Source: Brevundimonas sp. UBA4553
Lineage (GTDB): Bacteria; Pseudomonadota; Alphaproteobacteria; Caulobacterales; Caulobacteraceae
Reading direction: 5' to 3'
Length of the DNA: 64,000 nucleotides
Assembly (NCBI RefSeq): GCF_002387245.1
Contig: NZ_DGLD01000021.1
Location: forward strand, 62,001-126,000
In this document: one piece after another, positions 32,130 through 40,003 of the stretch
How positions within the stretch are numbered: the first letter of the stretch is position 1
Layout of the letters: each line of letters begins with the position of its first letter
The notes under the pieces: generated by a model
What the model was told of the DNA's origin: nothing
What the model saw: only the letters and a program-made list of their open reading frames with translations
The model's database searches: none
Position numbers and translations under genes: made by a program

Positions 32130-32163
32130 TTCGCAGTTGCAATAAACAGTTCGCAGCTGCGAA
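32130..32163 (+). promoter_or_regulatory. Tandem operator-like sites in the amtB leader
   Basis: A perfect 14-bp palindrome TTCGCAGCTGCGAA (32150-32163) is preceded exactly 20 bp upstream by a degenerate copy TTCGCAGTTGCAAT (32130-32143). The palindrome ends 20 bases before the ATG. The remaining ~285 bases back to tRNA-Ser show no gene and no convincing sigma-54 promoter. Confidence 0.5.
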
Positions 32164-32183
32164 ACGCATGAGGGGATACGCGC

Positions 32184-33581
32184 ATGACGCAGTTCAAGAA
32201 CAGCTTACCGGGGCTTGTGGCCCTGCTTTGTCTAACCGGCGGCCTGTTCGCGGTGGGAGCGGCGCTCGCAGCGCCTGACGCCGCCGCCGTCGCAAATGTC
32301 GCCAGTGCCGCTGTAACAGCGTCGGAGCCTGCTCCGGCGCTGTTTTCACATCAGGTTCCGTTGGAGCTGGATGCGGCGGGCACGGCGTGGTTGGGGACCT
32401 CCACCGCCCTGGTCCTGCTGATGACCCTGCCGGGTCTGGCTCTCTTCTACGGGGGCATGGTGCGCCGCAAAAACGTAATCGCCACCATCACCCAATCTGT
32501 CGCCGCCTTTGCGGTGGTTTCGCTGACCTGGTTCATCGCCGGATACACCATCGCCTTCGGCACCAATGGCGATGAGGGGATCAATCAGTACATCGGCAGT
32601 CTGGACGCCCTGTTCCTGAACGGGGTGACGGTCGATACGGCGCATAGCCTGTTGCCGGGCATACCGGAGTTCCTCTGGGTGTCGTTCCAGTTGACCTTCG
32701 CCATCATCACGCCGGCGCTGATCACCGGAGCCTTCGCTGAGCGGCTGAAGTACTCGGGGATGCTGTTGTTCACGGCCCTGTGGTCGCTGATCGTCTACGC
32801 CCCGATCGCCCACTGGGTCTGGGGCGGGGGCTTCCTGGGCGCGCAAGGCGTTCTGGACTTCGCCGGCGGCGCGGTGGTGCACGTCAACTCAGGCGTGGCG
32901 GGTCTGGTCTGCGCCCTGTTCCTCGGGCCGAGGAAGGGCTACGGCGTCGAGCCCATCACGGCGCACAATCCGGTGCTGACGATGATCGGCGCCTCGCTGC
33001 TGCTGGTCGGCTGGATCGGATTCAACGCCGGTTCGGCGGGCGCCGCCAACGGTCTGATGGGCGCGGCCCTGATCAACACCCTGCTGGCGGCGGCCGCAGC
33101 CTCGCTGGCCTGGAAGTTCGTCGAGGTCGTCTACAAGAAGAAGTGGTCGCTGATCGGGGTCTTGTCGGGCGTTGTCGCCGGTCTGGTCGCTATTACGCCG
33201 GCGGCTGGCTTCGTCGATCCCAAGGGCGCGGTCGTCATCGGCCTAATCGCCGGTCCGGCCTGCTATGTCTCGTCGGTCTGGCTGAAGAAGCTGCTCAAGT
33301 ATGACGACAGCCTGGACGCCTTCGGCCTGCACGGCGCGGGCGGTCTGGTCGGCGCCCTGCTGACCGGCGTCTTCGCCTCCACCGCGATCAACAGTCTGTC
33401 GGAAGGCGCCAATATCGGGGCCCAGGCCCTGGGCCTGGTCTGGACGATCCTGTGGAGCGCGGTCGGCACCCTGATCATCCTGCTGATCTGCAAATACACC
33501 ACCGGCCTGCGCGTCACCGACGAACAGGAATCGGAAGGTCTGGACGCGCACCTTCACGGCGAAGTGCTGGACGCAGTCTGA
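32184..33581 (+). CDS. amtB: Ammonium transporter AmtB
   Basis: A 465-residue inner-membrane ammonium channel with a cleavable signal-like N-terminus (about 29 residues) and eleven hydrophobic segments. The twin-His pore residues lie in VVHVNSG and FGLHGAGG. LALFYGGMVRRKN, the Phe-gate region TWFIAGY and GVEPITAHN are family hallmarks. AGGGG precedes the ATG. Unusually, no glnK (PII) gene is adjacent; a porin-like gene follows. Confidence 0.95.
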   Translation: MTQFKNSLPGLVALLCLTGGLFAVGAALAAPDAAAVANVASAAVTASEPAPALFSHQVPLELDAAGTAWLGTSTALVLLMTLPGLALFYGGMVRRKNVIATITQSVAAFAVVSLTWFIAGYTIAFGTNGDEGINQYIGSLDALFLNGVTVDTAHSLLPGIPEFLWVSFQLTFAIITPALITGAFAERLKYSGMLLFTALWSLIVYAPIAHWVWGGGFLGAQGVLDFAGGAVVHVNSGVAGLVCALFLGPRKGYGVEPITAHNPVLTMIGASLLLVGWIGFNAGSAGAANGLMGAALINTLLAAAAASLAWKFVEVVYKKKWSLIGVLSGVVAGLVAITPAAGFVDPKGAVVIGLIAGPACYVSSVWLKKLLKYDDSLDAFGLHGAGGLVGALLTGVFASTAINSLSEGANIGAQALGLVWTILWSAVGTLIILLICKYTTGLRVTDEQESEGLDAHLHGEVLDAV

Positions 33582-33711
33582 CGGCGAGGGGGCGGGACGC
33601 GGCGGTCGCACGTCGCGTCCAACCCTCCGCTCACCAAGACCCGACCGCGCTCCACCAGCGGCCGGATGAGTAGGCTTAGCCAATAACAATCAGACGTTGA
33701 GGGGATATGTC

Positions 33712-34389
33712 ATGAGAGTTGCTTTTGCTTGCGTTTCACTGCTGGCGCTGACTGTGGGGACGGGGCAGGCCCAGGCCCAGGTCACACCGGAGGTCGCCTT
33801 CAACGCGGCCATCACCAGCGACTATGTCTTCCGCGGGTTCAGTCAGACGGACACCAGTCCGGCGGTCCAAGGAGGCATCGATCTTACGGCGGGGGCTTTT
33901 TACGTTGGCGCCTGGGCGTCGCAGGTGGACTTCGGCGATGACACGGACGCCGAACTGGACATCTACGGCGGCGTCGCCGTGTCGAGCGGCGGTTTCGATT
34001 TCAATGTCGGGGTCATCGCCTATCACTATGTCGGCGCACCCAACGGTGCCGACTATGACAATGTCGAGTTCAAGGCCGCGGTCTCGCGCGGATTCGGTCC
34101 GCTGACCGCGGGCGCGGCGATCTACTACTCGCCGGACTTTTTCGGCGCCGACGAACAGGCGTCCTATGTCGAGGGCAACCTGGGCTACGCGCTGAGGGAC
34201 AACATCAACCTGACCGGGGCCTACGGGAAGCAATACCTGGACGTGGGCGACGACTATTCGACCTGGAATGCGGGCGTGAAGTTTGGGGTCACCGAAAAGA
34301 TTTCGCTCGACCTGCGCTATTGGGGCACCGACGTGGACGGCGATCTGAGCGATGATCGTCTGGTGGCGACGCTGGGGGTCGGCTTCTGA
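33712..34389 (+). CDS. TorF-family putative porin
   Basis: A 225-residue outer-membrane beta-barrel: signal peptide ending QAQAQ, then VAFNAAITSDYVFRGFSQTD, the standard opening of this family. Alternating strands follow (SWA.., VGVIAYHYVGAP, YSTWNAGVKFG), with a terminal aromatic strand LVATLGVGF. The ATG at 33712 follows GAGGGG; an in-frame ATG at 33697 is less likely. TorF-like porins are often next to glnK-amtB, so a role in nitrogen-linked uptake is plausible. Confidence 0.85.
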   Translation: MRVAFACVSLLALTVGTGQAQAQVTPEVAFNAAITSDYVFRGFSQTDTSPAVQGGIDLTAGAFYVGAWASQVDFGDDTDAELDIYGGVAVSSGGFDFNVGVIAYHYVGAPNGADYDNVEFKAAVSRGFGPLTAGAAIYYSPDFFGADEQASYVEGNLGYALRDNINLTGAYGKQYLDVGDDYSTWNAGVKFGVTEKISLDLRYWGTDVDGDLSDDRLVATLGVGF

Positions 34390-34495
34390 AGCCGGGCGAG
34401 GGAGGGCGACCATATGCCTTCCCTTGCGTGATCTTGGCGCCGCCTTCGCAGCGGGTTACCCCTGCGCCTCAAACTTGCTCTTGGGAGAGACGCAC

Positions 34496-34798
34496 ATGGA
34501 CCTCAACGCCGTCACCGATCACATCCGTAACGCCGTGGGCGAAAACTCCGGCCTCGGCAAGACCGTCAAGCTGGACCTCGGCGATGTCGGCAAGATCTTC
34601 ATCGACGGCGCGTCCGTGCCGAATTCGGTGACGAACGAAGACAAGCCCGCCGACGCGACCGTCTCGATGAAGTGGGACGACTTCGTGGCTCTGTCGGAAG
34701 GCAAGCTGGATCCGATGATGGCCTTCATGCAGGGCAAGCTGAAGATCGCGGGCGACATGATGATCGCCCAGAAGCTGGCGCCGCTGCTGAAACGCTGA
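34496..34798 (+). CDS. SCP2 sterol-binding-domain protein
   Basis: A 100-residue single SCP2 domain: VGKIFIDGASVPNSVTNEDKPADATVSM, then WDDFVALSEGKLDPMMAFMQGKLKIAGDMMIAQKL. SCP2 folds bind lipids or acyl-CoAs in a hydrophobic tunnel. Start at 34496 follows GGGAGAG. It sits 106 bases before an acyl-CoA dehydrogenase gene, separated by a terminator, consistent with a fatty-acid theme. Confidence 0.9.
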   Translation: MDLNAVTDHIRNAVGENSGLGKTVKLDLGDVGKIFIDGASVPNSVTNEDKPADATVSMKWDDFVALSEGKLDPMMAFMQGKLKIAGDMMIAQKLAPLLKR

Positions 34799-34824
34799 TG
34801 CGTTTCTAGGAAACCAGAACAAGG

Positions 34825-34856
34825 ACGGCGCGGCTCCATCGGGGCCGCGCCGTTTT
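34825..34856 (+). terminator. Terminator after the SCP2 gene
   Basis: ACGGCGCGGC (34825-34834) pairs with GCCGCGCCGT (34844-34853), then TTTT. Confidence 0.88.
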
Positions 34857-34903
34857 GCTATCGGCGCTCGCAGAAGCGCGGTTAAGGACTTGAGGACACG
34901 ACC

Positions 34904-36112
34904 ATGGATTTCGCCCCCTCCGAACGCGGCCTGATGTGGCGCGAGCGTCTCTCGAACTTCATCGACGCCCATGTCGTGCCGGCCGAGGCGGAATACCGCG
35001 CCCAGGTTCACGCCAACCCCAAGGTCCAGGCCCCGGTGATGGAGGCGCTGAAGGCCAAGGCGCGGGAGGCGGGGCTGTGGAACATGTTCCTGCCGGGCGA
35101 GCACGGCGCGGGGCTGACCAATCTGGAATACGCGCCGCTCGCCGAGTTGATGGGGCGGCGGCTGTGGTCGGCCGAGGTGTTCAACTGCAACGCCCCTGAC
35201 ACCGGCAATATGGAAGTCCTGCACATGTACGGCGACGCCGCGCAGCAAGCGCGGTGGCTGAAGCCGCTGATGGCGGGCGAGATTCGCTCGGCCTTCCTGA
35301 TGACCGAGCCGGAGGTGGCGTCCTCCGACGCCACCAATATCCAGACCAGCATCGTTCGCGACGGCGATCACTATGTGATCAACGGCCGCAAGTGGTGGTC
35401 CACCAACATGGCGCACCCGAACATCGCCATGACCATTGTCATGGGCAAGACTGACACCGAGGCGGCGACGCACCAGCAGCAGAGCCAGATCATCGTGCCG
35501 ACGGACACGCCCGGTTTCCGCGTCGAACGGATGCTGTCGGTCTTCGGTTACGACGAAGCGCCGATCGGTCACGCCGAGGTGGTGCTGGAGAACGTCCGTG
35601 TGCCGATCGAAAATCTGATCGCAGGCGAGGGGCGGGGCTTCGAGATCGCCCAGGGGCGGCTTGGTCCGGGCCGTATCCACCACTGCATGCGCGTCATCGG
35701 GGCAGCGGAACGCGCGCTGGAGCTGATGGTCGAGCGGCTGTTGACGCGCACCGCCTTCCGCAAGGCGATCGCGGAACATTCGGTGTGGGAGCAGCGCGTG
35801 GCCGAGGCGCGGACCAATATCGAGATGTGCCGTCTTCTGGTGCTGAAGGCGGCGTGGATGATGGACGAGGTCGGGGCCAAGAACGCCAAGTCGGAGATCG
35901 CGCAGATCAAGACGGCGGCCCCCAAGATGGCGCTTCAGGTCATTGACGACGCCATCCAGGCCTTCGGCGGCGCTGGCGTATCAGGCGACACTCCGCTGGC
36001 CGAGCTCTACGCCACGGTCCGCACGTTGCGGATCGCCGATGGTCCGGATGAGGTGCACAATCGGACTATCGCCCGGCTGGAATACGCCAAGCATGGCGGT
36101 CTGCGTCGCTGA
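34904..36112 (+). CDS. Acyl-CoA dehydrogenase (ACAD10/11-like)
   Basis: A 402-residue flavoprotein oxidising acyl-CoA to the enoyl-CoA. The N-terminal helical domain is followed by AFLMTEPEVASSDATNI and the FAD-contact region RKWWSTNMAHP. The C-terminal domain has the FGGAGVSGDTPLAELYA block and DGPDEVHNRTIARLE, typical of the ACAD11 branch. GAGGA precedes the ATG. Substrate chain length cannot be told. Confidence 0.88.
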   Translation: MDFAPSERGLMWRERLSNFIDAHVVPAEAEYRAQVHANPKVQAPVMEALKAKAREAGLWNMFLPGEHGAGLTNLEYAPLAELMGRRLWSAEVFNCNAPDTGNMEVLHMYGDAAQQARWLKPLMAGEIRSAFLMTEPEVASSDATNIQTSIVRDGDHYVINGRKWWSTNMAHPNIAMTIVMGKTDTEAATHQQQSQIIVPTDTPGFRVERMLSVFGYDEAPIGHAEVVLENVRVPIENLIAGEGRGFEIAQGRLGPGRIHHCMRVIGAAERALELMVERLLTRTAFRKAIAEHSVWEQRVAEARTNIEMCRLLVLKAAWMMDEVGAKNAKSEIAQIKTAAPKMALQVIDDAIQAFGGAGVSGDTPLAELYATVRTLRIADGPDEVHNRTIARLEYAKHGGLRR

Positions 36113-36119
36113 CAGGTTG

Positions 36120-36154
36120 CGCGACGGGGCGGCCGCCGGCCGAAACCCGTCGCG
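36120..36154. terminator. Hairpin between convergent genes
   Basis: CGCGACGGG (36120-36128) pairs with CCCGTCGCG (36146-36154) around a G+C-rich inner loop. No T-run follows; possible terminator for the acyl-CoA dehydrogenase gene. Confidence 0.4.
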
Positions 36155-36241
36155 TAATCATCAGACAAGATCAGTGCCGCTTTTCCTGGCGAAAGACCTG
36201 CTGGCGGTGGTGCGAGCCGATGCCGCCTTCGGTCACGTCGC

Positions 36242-36403
36242 TTATGAAGAAGTTTTCGCTGTGGCGGTGCGGGGTTTGGCGCCGAAACGCTGCCTCAGCC
36301 AGTCGGCGAACCCGACTTTCCTGGCCTGCGGCGGGTTGTTGGATGAGTCTGGGGCGTTCGGATCGGACGAAGCGCCCGGTTGGGTGTGGAGGGGGTTCAT
36401 CAT
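36242..36403 (-). CDS. 53-residue protein under a stress-type promoter
   Basis: A very small protein, unrecognised: a Pro/Asn/Ser-rich front half and a basic, amphipathic tail (RKVGFADWLRQRFGAKP). GGGAG lies 8 bases before a tandem ATGATG, and a GGAAC-N16-GGTT promoter lies 28-52 bases upstream, between it and the sigma-factor stop. It is downstream of the sigma gene on the same strand. It does not show the conserved NepR anti-sigma pattern. Composition and promoter suggest a stress-induced peptide. Confidence 0.6.
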   Translation of the reverse strand: MMNPLHTQPGASSDPNAPDSSNNPPQARKVGFADWLRQRFGAKPRTATAKTSS

Positions 36404-36430
36404 GGTCGATTCTCCCAGGTCTGCATCTAA

Positions 36431-36455
36431 AACCGGGTAGATTGAGCCGTGTTCC
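36431..36455 (-). promoter_or_regulatory. EcfG-type promoter of the 53-residue gene
   Basis: On the minus strand GGAAC (36455-36451), 16-bp spacer, GGTT (36434-36431). Expected start near 36424, giving a ~20-base leader. Confidence 0.6.
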
Positions 36456-36461
36456 TCCTGC

Positions 36462-37064
36462 CTAGCTGCCATCCTCGATTACATTTTGGACAGCTTCGAG
36501 GGGCACCTCCATGTCCAGAAGCGCGGCCAGGCGGTGACGCGCGCGGTTGACGCGGCTCTTGATCGTGCCCACCGCGCAACCCGAGATGTCGGCCGCTTCC
36601 TGATAGGAAAGCCCGGCCGCGCCGACCATGACGATGGCCTCTCGGTGCTCGGGGGGCAGGGCGTTCAGAGCCGCGCGCAAGGACGTCAGTTCGGCGGTCC
36701 ATTCCTGACTGGGCTCCGCAGTCAGGCCGGCGGCGTATCGGCCTTCCTCATCGGCCACCTCGCGGCGTCGCTTGGCCGCGCCCGTGTACCAACTGTTGCG
36801 CAGGATGGTGAAAAGCCAGGCGCGAAGGTTGCTGCCAGGCTCGAACCGACCCCTGTGCGCCCAGGCCTTGGTAAGCGTCTCCTGCACCAGATCGTCGGCG
36901 TCGGCCGAGTTCCGGGACAGGGTGAAGGCGAAGGCGCGCAAGGAGGGCAGGTATCCGTTGATGGCCCGGCGCCAATCAGACGGGTCCACAATGCCGTCGG
37001 GGGCGGCGGAGACGCGAACGGGGCCCTTGTCCTGCGGCCCGTCGGGCACGCGAACATGGGGCAT
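36462..37064 (-). CDS. EcfG-like ECF sigma factor (general stress response)
   Basis: A 200-residue sigma-70-family ECF factor. Region 2 is LPSLRAFAFTLSRNSADADD and LVQETLTKAWAHRGRFEPGS, with NLRAWLFTILRN. Region 4 is LPPEHREAIVMVGAAGLSYQ and AVGTIKSRVNRARHRL. These are closest to the alphaproteobacterial EcfG (SigT/SigU) group. The start at 37064 (MPHVRVPDG) follows AGGA and lies after a perfect GGAAC-N17-CGTT promoter at 37120-37145, so autoregulation is likely. No nepR or phyR gene is adjacent. It could be the main EcfG or a SigU-type paralogue. Confidence 0.85.
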   Translation of the reverse strand: MPHVRVPDGPQDKGPVRVSAAPDGIVDPSDWRRAINGYLPSLRAFAFTLSRNSADADDLVQETLTKAWAHRGRFEPGSNLRAWLFTILRNSWYTGAAKRRREVADEEGRYAAGLTAEPSQEWTAELTSLRAALNALPPEHREAIVMVGAAGLSYQEAADISGCAVGTIKSRVNRARHRLAALLDMEVPLEAVQNVIEDGS

Positions 37065-37117
37065 GCAACGGGGATCCTGAAGTTCTGACGCCGGCCATGA
37101 TCGGACGACGTGAGGCA

Positions 37118-37145
37118 GGAACGCGGTCCCGACGACGACCGTTCC
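37118..37145. promoter_or_regulatory. Palindromic, bidirectional EcfG-type promoter
   Basis: Plus strand: GGAAC (37118-37122), 17 bp, CGTT (37140-37143), facing egtBD. Minus strand: GGAAC (37145-37141), 17 bp, CGTT (37123-37120), facing the sigma gene. Both reads are perfect because the ends are GGAACG and CGTTCC. Confidence 0.75.
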
Positions 37146-37238
37146 GTGGTCCCAGAACAGGGGCGCTGGCCGGAACCGGCATCGACCAGCGGGCATTCAC
37201 AAGGTTGGTGGACCGAGTGTTGGATGAGATCTGGACGA

Positions 37239-39386
37239 ATGAACCTACCCCTCAGGCTTGCCGAGATCGTCGAGCAGGATGTCGAGCGATATCGAAGGCA
37301 TAGAGCGAGTTTGCCGCAACTCGCCGCCAACCTTTCGGTCGAGGATCTGGCGGGGCAGGCGATGCCCGACGCCAGTCCCGGCAAATGGCATCTGGGGCAT
37401 ACGAGCTGGTTCTTCGAGGCCATGATTCTCGCGAAAGCGCCGGACTACGTGACCGTCGACGAGCGTCTCCAGGCGCTGCTCAACTCCTATTACGAGGCGC
37501 TGGGCCAGCGCGTGGCGCGGAGCGAGCGGGGGCTGATGACCCGCCCTTCGCTCGACGAGGTCATGGCTTACCGCAAGGAAATCGATCGGCGCATGGAGGC
37601 GCGCCTGCTGGCTGGCCTCGGCGATCAGGAGGAGCGCTACCTGTTCGAGCTGGGCCTCAATCACGAGCAGCAGCATCAGGAGCTGTTCCTGATGGATCTG
37701 TTGAACCTGATGGCCCGCTCGCCGCTGGATCCCGAGGCCTATGAGACCGAGCCACGCGGCGGACCCGTGGAGAACCCGAAGGGCGGATGGATTCAGTGTG
37801 AAGGCGGATTGACCAGCATCGGCGCCGGCGATGACGGATTCGCGTTCGACAACGAAAAGCCGAGGCACCGTGTCTGGCTTGAGCCCTTCTCGCTTGCTGC
37901 GGATCTGGTGACCAATCAGGAGTGGATCGCCTTCATCGAGGACGGCGGCTATCGGCGGCCGGAGGTCTGGCTGTCCGACGGATGGGCGCAGGTGAAAGCG
38001 GAGGGGTGGACCGCGCCGCTATACTGGCGCGAGGAGCCCGAGGGATGGAGCGCCATGACCCTGACCGGGCGACGTCCCATAGATCCGGCCATGCCGGTGC
38101 GACACGTCAGCTTCTATGAGGCGGACGCCTACGCGCGCTGGGCAGGACGACGTCTGCCGACCGAGGCCGAATGGGAATGCGCTGCGCAGCTTGAGCCGGC
38201 CCGCTTTTCCAATCTGGGAAACGAAGTGTGGCAGTGGACGGCCAGCGCCTATCTTCCCTATCCGGCGTTTGCAGCGACTCCAGGAACAGCCGCGGAATAC
38301 AACGGCAAGTTCATGGCCAATCAGATGGTCCTTCGCGGAGGCGCCTTCGCCACGCCAGAGGGACACGCCCGTCCGAGCTATCGCAACTTCTATTATCCGC
38401 ATCAGCGGTGGATGTTCGCCGGGGTCCGGTTGGCGACGGACAAGGCGCTGGTCGATGCCCCGGACACGCATGAGGCCTTTCGACAGGAAATGATCGAGGG
38501 CCTGTCGCGGCGCGACAAGACGTTGGCGCCCAAGTGGTTTTATGACGCCGAGGGTTCGCGGTTGTTTGAGGAGATCACGCAACTGCCTGAATACTATCCG
38601 ACCCGTCAGGAAGCGGCGCTGCTGCGGCGGGTCATGCCGGAATGGGCCGAGCGGTTCGGTCTTGGCGCTGTTCTGGTCGAGCTGGGTTCCGGCGCCAGCG
38701 AGAAGACCCGTGTCGTGCTGGACGCCGCGCAAGATCTGGCGGCCTATGTGCCGATCGACATCAGCGCCACCGCCTTGAATGAAGCGGCCGAGCGTATCCG
38801 GGCTGACTACCCGAACTTGACGGTCCTGCCGGTGGTCGGGGACTTCGAGCATCTGTCGCCGCCGCCGGTCGAAGCCGGGCAGGGTCGACGGATTGGGTTT
38901 TTCCCGGGGTCGACGATCGGCAATCTGACGCCGGAAGCCGCTGTGTCGCTGCTGAAGTCGGCGCGCCAGGTTCTGGGCGAGGGGAGTCTGTTCGTTCTGG
39001 GGGTCGATCTGGCCAAGGCGCCTGAGTTGTTGGTCGCCGCTTATGATGATGCCCAGGGCGTGACCGCTGCGTTCAACCGGAACCTGCTGGTTCGTGCCAA
39101 CCGCGAACTGGGCATGGACTTTGCGCTCGACGCCTTTGAACATGTCGCCGTCTGGAACGCCGAGCGTTCGCGCATGGAAATGCACCTGCGAGCGGCGCGA
39201 CCCATGACGGTTCATCTGGGCAAGCTGGCGTTCCGATTCGCCGAAGGCGAGACGATCCATACCGAGAGCTCGCGCAAGTTCGACCAGGCTTCGGTCGAGG
39301 CGCTGGCCCAGGCGGCGGGGTGGCGTCTCGAAGCTTTCGAGATCAGCGACAGTCCCTCGGTGGCCCTGGCCCTTCTGTCGTCCTGA
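37239..39386 (+). CDS. egtB-egtD: Fused ergothioneine synthase: EgtB sulfoxide synthase + EgtD histidine methyltransferase
   Basis: A 715-residue single frame. Residues 1-160 are a DinB_2-type domain with EgtB iron ligands: His51 in KWHLGHTSWFFE and His142/His146 in NHEQQHQE. About 170-405 is the FGE-sulfatase fold (RHVSFYEADAYARWAGRRLP; MVLRGGAFATPEGHARPSYR). From about 410 a complete EgtD follows (KWFYDAEGSRLFEEITQLPE, SAM motif VELGSGASEKT, FFPGSTIGNL). EgtD trimethylates histidine to hercynine, and EgtB joins it to a thiol with oxygen. The start at 37239 (MNLPLRLAE) lies after the stress promoter; an ATG at 37224 is an alternative. Confidence 0.9.
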   Translation: MNLPLRLAEIVEQDVERYRRHRASLPQLAANLSVEDLAGQAMPDASPGKWHLGHTSWFFEAMILAKAPDYVTVDERLQALLNSYYEALGQRVARSERGLMTRPSLDEVMAYRKEIDRRMEARLLAGLGDQEERYLFELGLNHEQQHQELFLMDLLNLMARSPLDPEAYETEPRGGPVENPKGGWIQCEGGLTSIGAGDDGFAFDNEKPRHRVWLEPFSLAADLVTNQEWIAFIEDGGYRRPEVWLSDGWAQVKAEGWTAPLYWREEPEGWSAMTLTGRRPIDPAMPVRHVSFYEADAYARWAGRRLPTEAEWECAAQLEPARFSNLGNEVWQWTASAYLPYPAFAATPGTAAEYNGKFMANQMVLRGGAFATPEGHARPSYRNFYYPHQRWMFAGVRLATDKALVDAPDTHEAFRQEMIEGLSRRDKTLAPKWFYDAEGSRLFEEITQLPEYYPTRQEAALLRRVMPEWAERFGLGAVLVELGSGASEKTRVVLDAAQDLAAYVPIDISATALNEAAERIRADYPNLTVLPVVGDFEHLSPPPVEAGQGRRIGFFPGSTIGNLTPEAAVSLLKSARQVLGEGSLFVLGVDLAKAPELLVAAYDDAQGVTAAFNRNLLVRANRELGMDFALDAFEHVAVWNAERSRMEMHLRAARPMTVHLGKLAFRFAEGETIHTESSRKFDQASVEALAQAAGWRLEAFEISDSPSVALALLSS

Positions 39387-39404
39387 TCCGTTCAGACAGA
39401 AAAA

Positions 39405-39429
39405 AGGCGGCGTGCCCGGCACGCCGCCT
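39405..39429. terminator. Bidirectional terminator between egtBD and the KGG gene
   Basis: Perfect 11-bp stem (39405-39415 with 39419-39429), CCG loop. An A-run at 39400-39405 serves the minus-strand transcript. Confidence 0.85.
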
Positions 39430-39452
39430 GAATATTGTGGTCTTTGGAGCGC

Positions 39453-39695
39453 TCAGCCCTTCGGAGGCGTGTCGCTGTCCTTGTCGGTGTCGGTTTTGTT
39501 GCGGGAGCCGTGCGAGGCCTCGCCGCCCTTGCGGCCGGCCTGAGCGGCCAGGCTACGGTCCTGGGAGAAGCTGCGCTTCTCGCTCGGGACGCTAGCCCCG
39601 CCCTTACGGGCGATCTCGCGTTGGCGTTCCGGATCCATCGAGGCGAATCCTCGTTTGGAAACACCGGACCCGCGGGTGGGCTGACCTTCGGCCAT
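39453..39695 (-). CDS. KGG-motif (Con-10/GsiB-like) stress protein
   Basis: An 80-residue hydrophilic protein with two KGG units: RGFASMDPERQREIARKGG and RSFSQDRSLAAQAGRKGGEA. The tail is Asp/Lys/Thr-rich. Such proteins are desiccation- or general-stress-induced and probably intrinsically disordered. AAAGGAA precedes the ATG at 39695, and an EcfG-type promoter lies 41-65 bases upstream. In-frame sequence further up overlaps that promoter. Confidence 0.85.
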   Translation of the reverse strand: MAEGQPTRGSGVSKRGFASMDPERQREIARKGGASVPSEKRSFSQDRSLAAQAGRKGGEASHGSRNKTDTDKDSDTPPKG

Positions 39696-39735
39696 TCGGC
39701 TGTTCCTTTCAAAGACGGTGGCGCTTGCGGAAAAG

Positions 39736-39760
39736 AACCCGGCGCCGCCGCCGTGGTTCC
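39736..39760 (-). promoter_or_regulatory. EcfG-type promoter of the KGG gene
   Basis: Minus strand GGAAC (39760-39756), 16-bp spacer, GGTT (39739-39736). Expected start near 39728. Confidence 0.6.
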
Positions 39761-39792
39761 GAACAAGAACGATTTCCTTGTTCTGTGGGCGG

Positions 39793-39948
39793 TCAGTCGT
39801 GGGGGCGGGAATCGCCGGGTCGCCCGCCACCCGGTTCGAGCGGAGGCAACTCCTCGGGAGTTTCTCCGGGTCGAAGATCGGGTTCTGGCGTCGAGGGCGG
39901 CTGGATTTCGGGCGCCCCGTCCGGCGTGTCAGGCTCGATATAGGTCAT
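39793..39948 (-). CDS. 51-residue Pro/Glu-rich protein
   Basis: A tiny acidic, proline-rich, probably disordered protein starting MTYIEPDTPDGAPEI, with repeated PxTPEPD/PGETPEE-like turns and a Gly/Arg/His end. AGGGAGA precedes the ATG at 39948, and a near-consensus stress promoter lies upstream. Similar short MTYIEPDTPD-type proteins occur in related bacteria to my recollection, but none has an assigned function. Confidence 0.6.
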   Translation of the reverse strand: MTYIEPDTPDGAPEIQPPSTPEPDLRPGETPEELPPLEPGGGRPGDSRPHD

Positions 39949-39973
39949 GCGGTTCTCCCTGTTGGACGACACC

Positions 39974-39999
39974 AACGTCCGGGCAGAGAAGGTGGTTCG
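39974..39999 (-). promoter_or_regulatory. EcfG-like promoter of the 51-residue gene
   Basis: Minus strand CGAAC (39999-39995; one mismatch to GGAAC), 17 bp, CGTT (39977-39974). It lies back-to-back with the promoter at 40004-40028. Confidence 0.45.
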
Positions 40000-40003
40000 A
40001 TCA

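Noticed and set aside
31846..32183. Sigma-54/NtrC promoter for amtB
   Set aside because: I looked for GG-N10-GC with TGGC/TTGC context and found no acceptable match.
36242..36403. NepR anti-sigma identity for the small gene next to the sigma factor
   Set aside because: It lacks the conserved NepR helices and the PVPDRF-like core, and lies downstream rather than upstream of the sigma gene.
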